From Daucus carota subsp. sativus (lineage: Eukaryota; Streptophyta; Magnoliopsida; Apiales; Apiaceae): a DNA stretch of 64,000 nt. The stretch lies in assembly GCF_001625215.2 (NCBI RefSeq), contig NC_030389.2, forward strand, positions 38,553,454 through 38,617,453, in the 5' to 3' direction. Under the pieces are notes generated by a model, which was not told where the DNA came from, did no database searches, and worked only from the letters and a program-made list of their open reading frames with translations. Below are positions 43,099 through 53,745 of this stretch, one piece after another. A program made the translations under genes and the position numbers. The stretch's first letter is position 1. The number at the start of each line of letters is the position of its first letter.

Positions 43099-44372
43099 TA
43101 TAATTAGTTATAGTACTTCATTCCTAGTTAAGTGTGGTTGAAAATAAGAGGTTAAGAGACTAGTTAGAGCAAGTCCAACACTATGCTAAGAGGTTCCCTA
43201 AAAATATTATAAAATAATATGTCTTAGTGATTTAGCACAAGATTTAGCACATGAGCTCCAATAGTACTCCCTATATCCATTCCCTATTATTATCTATGTA
43301 TATTATAAATCCTGAACAGTGCCACGTCATCAATGCCACATATTTCAAAAAAAGTCCACCTCAATGCCACATATTTTAGAGTTTGCCATGTCATTATAAT
43401 TTCCCTTATTTATTTAAGCATATCAGAATAATCAATCACATATCTTTGAATTCCTAAAATTGAGCGTAATCAATAACTGACAATTATATTAAATTTTGAA
43501 TAGTAATGCAATAACTACATTCCATAATCATAGCATTTTTTTAATGTTAAATTTGTACGGAACTAATTAAAATTGAAGATAATAATTATATTGAATATAC
43601 TGCCACAATTGTTAAGCTTATCATGTATCATATAACTACGCTTTAATTATATTAACTTATTAACTTATATATAAATAAATGAAGTGTTTAAAAATTGAAA
43701 TTTATAATTATATTTTTATTTAATATTTAATATCCGAAAGTCGTCTAAAATTTAGCTATGTTACAAATATGTTGCTTTTTAATTTTCGGAATAATATATA
43801 TTACATTTTCTAACATGGTGATATAAATATTTTTATAATAATATTTTATGTATTAATAATATATTTATAATAATATTTTTATAATAATATTTTCTAACAT
43901 AGTGATATAAGTATGTATTAAGCATTTTATGTAGGTCAACTTAATCATAGTAGATATGTGCTATTACTTAGAGACAGTAATCGGGTCGATCGAAACGGGT
44001 TTCACAAATTCCAAAATCGAATCCAAACTATATTATAAATCCTGAAAATGCCAGATCATCAATATCACATATTTCAAAAAAAAAAGTCCAAGTCAATGGC
44101 ATCTATTTTAAATTTTGCCATGTCATGTAATATTCCATACTTATTTTAGACCACTCAGATGCCCTAAGATTCCTAAAATTGTGCGTAATTAATGGATCGG
44201 TCGAAACGGGTTTCACAAATACCAAAATCGAACCCAAATTATATTATAAATCCTGAACAGTGCCAAATCATCAATACCATATATTTCGAAAAAAGTCCAC
44301 GACAATAACACCTATTTTAAATTTTGACGTGTCATATCATATTCCATATTTATTTTAGACCAATCACATGTA

Positions 44373-44503
44373 ATCTTTATCAAGATATTCATAAGGACCT
44401 CTCTGCACAACTCTTTGCATAAGGGGATCTCTGGATAGATGAGCCTCCATTTGACCTTGCCACCAATTGTAGTTGTCAGAACCTGTAAGTAGACGAGCTC
44501 TAA
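44373..44503 (-). pseudogene. Copia gag-like fragment captured in the Helitron
   Basis: A continuous minus-strand frame of about 43 codons reads RARLLTGSDNYNWWQGQMEA, then HLSRDPLMQRVVQRGPYEYL. The LTGSDNYNWW...MEAHL pattern is the N-terminus of Copia-type gag/DUF4219 proteins. No start, stop or neighbouring gag sequence is present. It interrupts the repeat pattern of the Helitron, so it is a capture or a small nested insert. Confidence 0.55.
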
Positions 44504-45524
44504 AATCGGACTTTTTCTGAAAGTGATATAAGTATTATAAAAAATATTTTTATAATAATATTACGTCATTAATTAGTATGTATTAAGCATTTTATGTAGG
44601 TCAACTTAATCATAGTAGATATGTGCTATTACTTAGAGACAGTAATCGGGTCGATCGAAACGGGTTTCGCAAATTCCAAAATCGAATCCAAACTATATTA
44701 TAAATATTAAATAATGCCAAATCATCAATGTCACATATTTCAAAAAAAAAAAAAGTCCAAGTCAATGGCATCTATTTTAAATTTTGCCATGTCATATAAT
44801 ATTCCATACTTATTTTAGACCATTCAGATGTCCTAAGATTCCTAAAATTGTGCGTAATCAATGGATCGGTCGAAACGGGTTTCACAAATACCAAAATCGA
44901 ACCCAAATTATATTATAAATCCTGAACAGTGCCAAATCATCAATGCCACATATTTCAAAAAAAGTCCACGACAATAACACCTATTTTAAATTTTGACGTG
45001 TCATATCATATTCTATATTTATTTTAGAACAATCACATGTCCTAAATATCCTAAAATTGGATGTAATCAATGACTGACAATTATATTAAATTTTGAATGG
45101 TAATGCAATAACTACATTCCATAGATCGTAGCATTTTTTGAATTTTGAATTTGTACACAACTAATCAAATTTGTAGAAGATAATTATATTGAATATACTG
45201 TCACAATTGTTAAGCTTATCATGTATCATATAACTAAGCTTTAATTATATTCATTTATATATAAATAAAGTGTTTAAAAATTAAAATTAAAATTTGTAAT
45301 TATATTTTTATTTAATATTTAATATCTGGGAGTCGTCTAATATTTAGCTATGTCACAAATATGTCAATTTTTAATTTTGAGAATAATATATATTAAAGTT
45401 TCTAACATAGTGATATAGATATTATAAAAAGTATTTTTATAAATTTTAATATTACGTCATTAATAGTACGTTTTAAACATTTTATGTAGGTCACCTTCAT
45501 CATAGTAGATATGTATCACTGTTA

Positions 45525-45965
45525 CAGATAGCAATCGGGTCGGTCGAAATTGGTTTCTCAAATACCAAAATGGAACCCAAACTTGAAAAATTCAGGAATC
45601 TTAAACCTGAACTTGAAGAATATTACACGAGTAATTATTATTTATTCAACAAATAATATTAAATATATATAAAATATTAAATATAAATATCTTAATTTTG
45701 TTTTAATTTTATTATATATGAAATAATAAATATATTATAAAAGATATTATGTATATATGTATGTATGTATGTATTCGGGTTCGGGTTCGAAATGAATTCC
45801 GGATTTTCAGGTCGGGTTCGAATCAAACCCGATCCTGGTCCAAAAATTATTCGGGTTTAAGAACAAATTATTATCCGAAACCCTATAATTTGGGTTTGGT
45901 AAAACACAATCCGCTCGGTACGAGTTAGACTCGGGTCGGGTAGGGTAGAATCGTGACTGCCCAAT
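45525..45965. mobile_element. Possible hAT-type insertion inside the Helitron
   Basis: Left part CAATCGGGTCGGTCGAAATT and a right part rich in CGGGTCGGGTAGGGTAGAATCGTGACTGCC are weakly complementary at the ends, with TCGGGTTCGGGTTCG subterminal repeats like those of plant hAT elements. Pieces of the left part (AATCGGGTCGATCGAAACGG) also occur at about 43,979 and 44,646, so internal duplication copied it. Borders are uncertain. Confidence 0.35.
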
Positions 45966-46567
45966 CCCTCATGAAACAAGAATGAGGTATAACTATCATT
46001 ATAGTGGATAGTCATTCAAATCTATTTTTTCGATTTGACTTATAATTTTGATGTTCTTATTAACATAATGTTTTGTTTGATATATAATTTTAGTTTAATA
46101 TTGTTTGACATATAATTTCACTTGAATTTTTTTGATATATAATAAACTTAAGTATAAGAGAGTTATGTCTAATATAATTTTTTTCTTCCTACTTTATATT
46201 TTATTTGAAAATTCAAATATAATTATTTATTAAATGTATTTGTGAAATAATAATAACAAAATTCAATAAAAATTTGAAGCCCGTGCGCGAAGCGCGGGCA
46301 AAAACACTAGTAATATTATTAAATTTAAACAACTTTGGTGTGGAGGAGAGAGGGGAATGATGTGGAGGAGAGAGGGAAGTGAATATTTTAATGATAAAAA
46401 TAGTTTAGAAGTGGCTAGCATATTCTAAAAATAGGGAAGGGGAGGCTTGTGCAGTTGTGCTAGTGATTTAGCACATCACTAGCATAGTGTTGGAGTGCAA
46501 TTTTATCCCATATTCCTTATTTTTGGATTTAAGACTTGATTTAGCACACCTATTGGACTTGCTCTTA

Positions 46568-47658
46568 GTAGTTTTGCTTAATCTATCCTATGCATTTTCT
46601 TGATGCAGAAACTAGCTAAACAGTTTCCTCCCTCACAATAATTAAATTTTTTTGATGATATTCTTTGACCGTTTAATTTAACTTTTAAAAAATTGCTTAT
46701 TACTTATAAATAAGTTTGTTATAAGTGAGAGTTAACTTTTAAATTATGTGTTTGGATAAATTTTTTTGTGTTTACAGCTTATGAGGTATAAAAATTTATT
46801 AATATAATGATAAATTATTATAGACTATCTTTTAACGTGATCCTCTACATTTTTGTAAAATCAAATTTCAAATACAAGAATAAATCTTTAATTAAATTTA
46901 GGATTTTCAACTTCTCAGCTTTTCACTTATAATTTGAAAATTGACTCATAAATTATTTATATAACGTGTTCAAATAAGCTGATTTCGACTTATAAACAAA
47001 AAATCGGGCTTGAAAACCATGCTAAACACCCTATTTTTTATCTTTCAAATAATACTTCGCATAATTTGATCATATATAGTAGGCTTTTTCTATCATTATT
47101 CAAAATACGAAATGGATGACAGTCCCTCGCATATAATTGCCTGAGATATGTTAAATAACAAAATTACTAGCAATTTTCCTTTGCACGTAATTAAAACAGA
47201 ATCAAAATTCAAATAAATCAACTATTAATTGTTAATATCATTTATATTATTAATTATCATTATTATATTTAAAATAACAAAATATAATAATTTTCTAAAT
47301 TCATTAATAGTCTTTACACGATTTATATCTTAAAAATAATCTCGCCGGGCAAGATTTATATGCTGTGTTGAGATTCAGGCTGGAATACAATTAGATCACA
47401 TGTATTTAAATTTCAATCCGAAAATCTTCGGATGTAAAAATTTTACATATATTAAAAATCTCAAAAACAATCCTATTCAAAGTGTTTTATGTTTTTCTTT
47501 AACCAGTCCGAAATAGAAAAGGTCACATGTATTACAATTGAAACAATGAAACCTACAGAACTTCGGATATATTTCGGCTATATAATTAAACTTCACCAGA
47601 TATTATTGCATACCCCATAACTATTTTCTTGGCACATCAAGTTAGATATTCGAAAATC
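46568..47658. other. Spacer and promoter of GDSL gene 2
   Basis: 46,568-46,640 is the displaced 3' flank of GDSL gene 1. About 46,650-47,030 has TTGCTTATTACTTATAAATAAG and matching inverted motifs near the end, possibly a degenerate MITE. From about 47,290 it is homologous to the GDSL gene 1 promoter. TATATAAT at about 47,579 is a likely TATA box. Confidence 0.45.
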
Positions 47659-49642
47659 ATGGCTTCAAGATTCAAAGCAGTTTTCTATACTTTTCTTGTT
47701 CTCATTAGCTTATCCTCCATGGCTAATGCAGCATCTCATCCCAGGCTAAATTTATTTCGAAACTGTAAATTCGACAAGATATTTCAGTTCGGAGATTCTC
47801 TTTCCGACACCGGAAATCTTGTTCATGAAAGGCCATTTGATATCTCTAGGAGACTACCATACGGCATAACATACAACCACCCTACTGGACGTTATTCGAA
47901 TGGTCTTATTATGATCGACTATATCGGTACACATAATTTACAAATTTCTGTGTTTTATTTGCGTGTTTTGTGAATTGTGCAAAAAATTGCAGAATGAATT
48001 ACGAGAATCATGTTATATTCTAACAATTTATTTGAACAGCATTGGTAGCCGGTCTTCCTTTGTTAAGTCCGTACGAGGGAAGAAGTGGACATTTTAGGCA
48101 CGGAATAAATTTTGCAGTAGCAGGTGCAACTGCACTCCCTGTCGAAACTCTGGCCTCGAAAAATATACATGGCGGACGAACCAGTAGTTCTCTTGATGTG
48201 CAACTTCGTTGGATGTCTGAGTACCTTTCTTCTTACTGCAAGACGGACTATGGTACTTCAGAATACTCAATTATTATTATTATCAATAATTAGTGTCTCA
48301 CACTTGATTTAATTTTAGAGTAAATTTTAAGATGTTGACTAAAGTTTTCAAAATTTTACAAGATGTGGCTAAAATAATAAAATTGTGGGTGAACTTTTAC
48401 TCTATTTGTTAAAAAAGAGGCTGTTGTCAACTTCTGCTAATGATACGCAAGATTAAAAATTAAAGAATATGGTGGCTAAAGTTTTTACATTTTCACAAAA
48501 TATTGATCGATTATATATCATCAACAAACTTCAGCACAATCTTGAAAATACTCTTTAATTTTTTATTCTTAACTGCATATCATTAACAGGAGTTGAGGCC
48601 ACTTTTATAAAAAAGGGGAGGAAAAGTCCGACCACGGTTTTGTTATTTAGAAAAATAAGCCAATATTGTGTGAAGATCCGAAAATTTTAGCAACCATCTT
48701 AAAATTTCTCTTAATTTTATTGAAGTTTAATGGTGGTTTGTGACAGATTGCAGGGACAAGCTTAAGAATTCATTGTTTATGATGGGAGAGGTGGGAGGTA
48801 ATGATTATAATTATGCATTATTCGGAGGCAAAACCATCGAAGAAGTCAAGAATCTTGTTCCAGAAGTGGTCCAAGTCATAATGGAAGCAACAAGAGTAAG
48901 TGTCCCTCTAAATCATGTGTTTAATTAACTATTTGCATTTACATATATATGTGTGTTAATGTAACTGGTTTGGCACTAATAAGAATCTGTTTTATCGACG
49001 AATTCTGACAGCAAGTCATCAAGCTTGGAGCGCGTAAAATAGTTATTCCTGGAAACCTTCCTATAGGTTGTGTTCCATCTTACTTGACCATGTTCCAAGG
49101 CAACAGCACTTTTGATGAAAACCATTGCTTGAAGGAGTACAATGAGTTTTCAGTTTATCATAACAGGCAGTTGAGAGGAGCCATTGAGGAGTTGAAGAAA
49201 GAGAACCCTGGTGTCACTATTGTTTATGGGGACCTCTATGGTGCATTGCAATGGGTTTTCTCGCGAGCTACTCACTTAGGTATGTGTTTCCTGATTTTAA
49301 GCAGGATAATGCTTCATGCACAAAATTGGTTACAATTTTTTTCACAAAATGACATGTGTTAAGTTTTGATTGGAATGATTCTTAGATATGATTTTGTCCG
49401 TGTTGTTTTAATATCTTATAGGATTTGATCCGAATTCGTTGCAAAAGGCTTGTTGTGGAAGTGGTGGTGATTACAATTTTTCGTTTACAAGGATTTGTGG
49501 ATTCCCGGGAGTTGCAATGTGCTCAAATCCGAATAAACGCATAAGCTGGGATGGAGTTCATCTAACTGAGCAGGCTAACAGATATATGGCAACTAGGCTC
49601 ATCTCCAACATGGCACCAATGCTGCAGTGTCAGGCTTCTTGA
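47659..49642 (+). CDS. GDSL esterase/lipase, gene 2 of a tandem pair, 5 exons
   Basis: Exons 47659-47926, 48040-48252, 48747-48895, 49012-49279, 49422-49642 encode 372 residues with the same exon phases as gene 1. The start is the ATG of MASRFKAVF; the ten in-frame codons before it begin with TTG. A signal peptide is followed by FGDSLSDTGN (Ser47), GINFAVAGAT, EVGGNDYNYAL and WDGVHLTEQA (Asp343, His346), so it should be catalytically competent. Differences from gene 1 are mostly single residues, and exon 4 is nearly identical, indicating recent duplication or gene conversion. Intron 2 carries a 393-bp Mutator-type MITE absent from gene 1. Confidence 0.95.
48318..48710. mobile_element. 393-bp Mutator-type MITE in intron 2 of GDSL gene 2
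   Basis: Ends GAGTAAATTTTAAGATG and, inverted, GAGAAATTTTAAGATG, with a perfect 9-bp duplication TTAATTTTA at 48,309-48,317 and 48,711-48,719. Gene 1 intron 2 (41,341-41,430) has the empty site TTGATTTAATTTTATCGACG. The 9-bp duplication points to the Mutator superfamily. Confidence 0.85.
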
Positions 49643-49654
49643 TATAATTTTAGT

Positions 49655-49899
49655 GGGTGTTTGGCAACCATTTTAAGTCGGACTTCTCGGCTTATAAGTT
49701 AAAAGCACTTATTCGTACTGTTTGTGTAAAAAGTCAAGAAGCAATTATAAAAAACCAGGAATGCTAGCTTTTGTTTCAGGACTTCTACTTATTTCTCAAA
49801 CACTTTAATCACTTATAAGTCTTATCTTGCTTCTAACTCCTACTCTACTTATTTATTTTAAGCAATAAGCACTTATTTTAAACTCAGCCAAACGGTCCC
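49655..49899. mobile_element. 245-bp hAT-like MITE downstream of GDSL gene 2
   Basis: Ends GGGTGTTTGGC and, inverted, GGGACCGTTTGGC; flanking TTAGT on both sides (49,650-49,654 and 49,900-49,904). The equivalent position after gene 1 (ATAATTAGTTATAGTACTTC, from 43,099) lacks it. The interior has AAAAGCACTTATT and its inverse. Confidence 0.7.
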
Positions 49900-50387
49900 T
49901 TAGTACTTCATTTGTTAACTGTGGTTGAAAACGTAGCTTAAGAGGTTAAGAGACTAATTAGTAGTTTTGCTTAATGTATCCTAGACATTTTCTTCATGCA
50001 AAAACTAAACATTTTTCTCCACACACGATGATTGTAAATTTCTGATGATATATCTTTAATCTCCCAAATAATTTGGTCGTTTTGCATTCACTATGTTTAG
50101 AATATAAACTATATAATAAGCCAACATATGTATAATTTGTAGTCCTACTTTTTGTTCACGTTTTTTTGGTTTGGTCAGCTTTTTTTCGTTATCGTACTAT
50201 TACTTAAAAAACGTCTCTCGTTCGAATTCTATCTTCTAATGAACATTGGTTTTACAAACCAAAACAAACACTACAGAAAACAGACACCTCCGCCATTTGT
50301 CTTCCTCTCCAACTTTTATCTGAGTTTTTGATAAATCGGCAAGCTATGTTCGTTATTAATCAATCAAATTCGACCCAGTTTTAGTAA

Positions 50388-50614
50388 ATGGAGACCCATT
50401 TTAGATCTGGGTTTGTAACACTTATTGTTATTATACTGTTATTTTGTGTATCTTCTTCTGGTGTTTCTGCACAAACTCGAAAACCTAAAAATGCACAAGT
50501 TGCTCTTAAGGCTAAATTGTAATCGGATTTCAAAATTTACGCCGGTAAATTGAACGCTGTTAATAATGAATGTTGCGGTACATGCCCAAAATTACCACCT
50601 GTAAAATTTAAGTG
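50388..50614 (+). pseudogene. Small secreted-peptide ORF with an in-frame stop
   Basis: ATG at 50,388 opens METHFRSGFVTLIVIILLFC, a convincing signal peptide ending near GVSAQ, followed by TRKPKNAQVALKAKL and a TAA at 50,520. Reading on in the same frame gives SDFKIYAGKLNAVNNECCGT and CPKLPPVKFK to a TGA. The continuity across the stop and the Cys-containing tail suggest a small cysteine-containing secreted peptide gene that acquired a nonsense change. I do not recognise the family; chance is not excluded. Confidence 0.4.
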
Positions 50615-50886
50615 ACCCACCCAAAATTCATAAAATAAGTTTTGGGCCGCATGATATTGCTTTACAGGTTCATATATGTACTCTTATACTCATATCATAT
50701 GGCCCATATTAAGGGACCGTTAACTTCAAACCCAACTTTATTCAAATTCCAATTCGACCGTTGGAAGATCCTACACTCTTATTATTCAAACCCTAGCCCT
50801 CAATTTTCATATCTTCATCTCATTCTCAACATATACACACACATATATATTATCGAATACCGGATATCGAATACGGAATATCTGTA

Positions 50887-52159
50887 ATGGCGCTGAGGAG
50901 TCTTGATAATGCCTTGCCTTTGGTTCAAGAAAGGCCTAAAAAACAAGCCAAGGTGTCTGTTGCTGCTAAATTGAATGCTGTGAATGATGAAAATGTGGCC
51001 CCTTTGCCTCCGGTTACGATCCCCGATGCCGTCGATTATGTTGCTTCTGATGATCTTGAACCCCTTGATGACCCTGATCTCAAGATCCAGGTGTGTGTTT
51101 GTGTAATTGTTTATCGTAGTAGGTATTGTTTTCGGGTTTTGAATTGTTGACTCTTACTTGTTTGATAAAATGCAGAGCCTAATTGAGGGGTTGGAATCGA
51201 AGGATTGGGTGAAAGTGTGCGAGTCTTTGAATGATGCTAGGCGCTTTGCGTTGTTTCACTCTGATCTGTTGTTCCCCATCTCGTAAGAGATTGAATGTTT
51301 TTTATTTAATTGTGTAGAAACTAGAAAGTGATTGTGTAAGAAGTGGGTTTTAATTGAATTTGGTTGATGTTCGTAGGGATAAAGTAATGCTTGTACAAGT
51401 GAAGGCAATGAAGAATCCGAGAAGTGCTCTGTGCAAGACTGCTATAATGGCTGCATCAGATATGTTTAAATGTTATGGTGATAAGTTGCTTGATGACACC
51501 ACTGCTGATGCACTTGATCAGATGGTATATATTTATGCATATCTATGAACTATGAATAGGATTTATGTATTTTATCTTGTCTATTGTTTGATCGGACAGG
51601 TAATTTTTAAGTTAATTGATGTTTTATTGTGCCTGCAGCTCCTACAACTATTGCTCAAGGCTTCTCAAGACAAAAAGTTTGTGTGTGAAGAAGCAGAAAA
51701 GGCATTAAAGATAATGGTAGATTCCATTGCACCACTTCCCATGCTGCAAAAGCTCCGTGTATACGGAACTCATGCCAACCCGAGGGTCAGGGCCAAAGCT
51801 GCAGTTTCACTATCTCAATGTGTTTCAAAGATGGTATACTTTATTTTACGCGTTAACACTATCTATATGACTATGACTGCTGATCCCATGAGTAAACTTC
51901 TGTATTTACATGTTTTCAATTCTAAATTCAGGAGCTTGAAGGAATGAAAGAGTTTGGGCTGGTTCCATTGATCCAAATGGCTGCGAAATTGTTGAATGAT
52001 AAGCTCCCAGAGGCAAGAGAAGCAGCTCGAAATATGATCTCACTAATGTACAAGTCATTCACGGAGGGTGAAGAGCAGAAAGAAGAGGCATGGCAAAACT
52101 TCTGCCAGACTAGTTTGTCAGCTATTGATGCGCTAGCTGTTGTTAAAATTGTCTCTTAG
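50887..52159 (+). CDS. TOG/ARM-repeat domain protein, 5 exons
   Basis: Exons 50887-51090, 51176-51282, 51377-51524, 51639-51833, 51932-52159 join in phase to 293 residues. The N-terminus (about 1-60) is low in structure with KKQAKVSVAAKLN. From about 65 helical repeats follow: LIEGLESKDWVKVCESLNDA, RFALFHSDLLFPIS, MKNPRSALCKTAIMAASDMF, ASQDKKFVCEEAEKALKIM, HANPRVRAKAAVSLSQCV, LPEAREAARNMISLMY. This pattern matches the TOG/CLASP_N-like ARM fold of plant single-TOG proteins of unknown role. TOG domains usually bind tubulin; the function here is inferred only from the fold. Confidence 0.88.
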
Positions 52160-52617
52160 AAATCAGATATCAATGTTAGCTATTTGCATCATATTCTGGA
52201 AATGTAGAACTCGTAGATGATGCAGCTACCGCTGCAGCAGGATTTGCTATGGTCGAATGCTAGTCAGTTAAGCAATGCCAATAATATCGTATCTTTGTTT
52301 TCTATATATATCCATCCTGGTGTACCTCTATTTATATCCCTGTCTCTGTTTATCTTTAATAGTGAATGTGATTGCACTCATTTGAAGTTGGTTTCTCCTA
52401 TATTTCGGGCACATTTTAGGCACCACAAAGAGAAACCAACTTGTGCCATTAGTGTTAGAATGGCTTAGCGAGAATCAAGTTGTTCCTTTGACATGAACTA
52501 TTAATCTTAGTTAGATTCTGGTTATTCATACATTATACAAAATATACATTTGTTTTTCCAGTCCAGAAATGAAACATATACAAAAGTATCATCATCTACT
52601 TTGAACTTTTAATATAA

Positions 52618-53745
52618 ATGTCTAGCTATGAATTTCTCCAGCAAGATATTATACGAGACATACTTCTCCGGCTTCCAGTTGAATCACTAGCCCAATGCAA
52701 GTGTGTGTCAAAGCCATGGCGAGAGATAATCTGCGACCCTCACTTTGTCAAAACATACCTTAAACAAGGATTCCACGACCACAAACTCATCCTCACATCT
52801 CCCCCAAACTCCCTTTACTCCATCAATTTATCAAAACAGCCTCTCAGTAACATTGAAGATGAGGTCCCAATAAAACTCAACTTTGAGCACCCCAACCATT
52901 GGCTCCAAGTTCTGAGTTCATGTAATGGATTGCTTTTACTTGTCTACGACGACAACACATTAGTCTTGCTGAATCCAACAACTCTAGAATTCAAGAAATT
53001 GCCAGATAAATCCTCAGGTTGGTCAAAATGCCGCACAATTTATGGCATTGGCTTCGACTCATCCACGAATGATTACAAGATAGTCACAATTACATTCCCT
53101 GATATTGAAATGGTAGAAAACCATGATTCTGAAAACTGCCCTGAAATGTTAGTCCAGGTATACACAATCAGACAAAACTGCTGGAAACAGATTCAAAACT
53201 CTCCCTTCAACCACTCGGATACCTGGCCTTGTTCCGGGGTTTTCCTAAATGGTTCAGTTCACTGGCTTGCCACAATCACCTGGAACTACAAGTGGATCAT
53301 TGCAGCATTCGACATAGTTACAGAAAAGTTCAGGGAAGTCCCCCTTCCAGATATTTATGCAGACGAAGAAGGCCAAATCGACACAGCCCGGCTCACAGTG
53401 CTTGGAAAATGCCTCTCTTTGTGCTTATATGTGTACCATCTGACTGTTGATGGAAACCAAACATACACATGGGATATCTGGATGATGAAGGAGTACGGCG
53501 TGACGAGTTCTTGGACTAGAGTGATCATCAATGAGCCTGATAACATGTTCTACACACTAGGGCCAGTGTGCATGCTAGGAGAACATGAAATTCTGATGGA
53601 GAGTAATGGGAGAAGACTGGTGATGTATAATATAGAAAACAAGAGTTTCAATGATATAGTTATCTGTGGGCTTCCTGACATATTTAGAGACCATGTAGTA
53701 TGTCCTGAGAGCCTTGTCTCACCTCATTGCAACAGATGGAACTGA
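52618..53745 (+). CDS. F-box protein with F-box-associated interaction domain, intronless
   Basis: 375 residues. The F-box covers about 6-45 (LQQDIIRDILLRLPVESLAQ, CKCVSKPWREIICDPHF), which binds SKP1 in SCF ubiquitin ligases. The rest has the plant FBA/kelch-like pattern: SSCNGLLLLVYDDNTLVLLN, IYGIGFDSSTNDYKIVTI, VFLNGSVHWLA, IAAFDIVTEKFREVPLP, LGKCLSLCLY, WMMKEYGVTSSWTRV. The domain selects substrates; the target is unknown. It begins 0.46 kb after the TOG gene on the same strand. Confidence 0.93.
   Translation: MSSYEFLQQDIIRDILLRLPVESLAQCKCVSKPWREIICDPHFVKTYLKQGFHDHKLILTSPPNSLYSINLSKQPLSNIEDEVPIKLNFEHPNHWLQVLSSCNGLLLLVYDDNTLVLLNPTTLEFKKLPDKSSGWSKCRTIYGIGFDSSTNDYKIVTITFPDIEMVENHDSENCPEMLVQVYTIRQNCWKQIQNSPFNHSDTWPCSGVFLNGSVHWLATITWNYKWIIAAFDIVTEKFREVPLPDIYADEEGQIDTARLTVLGKCLSLCLYVYHLTVDGNQTYTWDIWMMKEYGVTSSWTRVIINEPDNMFYTLGPVCMLGEHEILMESNGRRLVMYNIENKSFNDIVICGLPDIFRDHVVCPESLVSPHCNRWN

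Larger units (their letters stand above)
43293..46310 (+). mobile_element. Non-autonomous Helitron, 3,018 bp
   Basis: Begins TCTATGTATATTATAAATCC and ends CTAG, inserted between A (43,292) and T (46,311). The hairpin GCCCGTGCGCGAAGCGCGGGC at 46,279-46,299 lies 11 bp before the CTAG, exactly the Helitron 3' signature. There is no RepHel ORF. The 5' portion (TATTATAAATCCTGAACAGTGCC, then CATCAATGCCACATATTTC) is repeated at about 44,033, 44,240, 44,697 and 44,908, giving internal direct repeats, and a gag-like fragment sits at 44,373-44,503. Confidence 0.9.
43167..46564. mobile_element. PIF/Harbinger-type element, ~380 bp, expanded by a Helitron
   Basis: Ends GAGCAAGTCCAA and, inverted, GAGCAAGTCCAA; 3-bp duplication TTA at 43,164-43,166 and 46,565-46,567. 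The 3' flank of GDSL gene 2 (around 49,960) reads GAGACTAATTAGTAGTTTTGC and is the unoccupied equivalent of GAGACTAGTTA...TTAGTAGTTTTGC here, which proves the borders. Subterminal TGATTTAGCACA repeats. No transposase. Most of its length is the inserted Helitron. Confidence 0.85.

Noticed and set aside
45740-45960. Separate LTR retrotransposon suggested by GGGTTCGGGTTCG repeats
   Set aside because: No LTR pair, primer-binding site or pol sequence; the motif array fits hAT subterminal repeats better.
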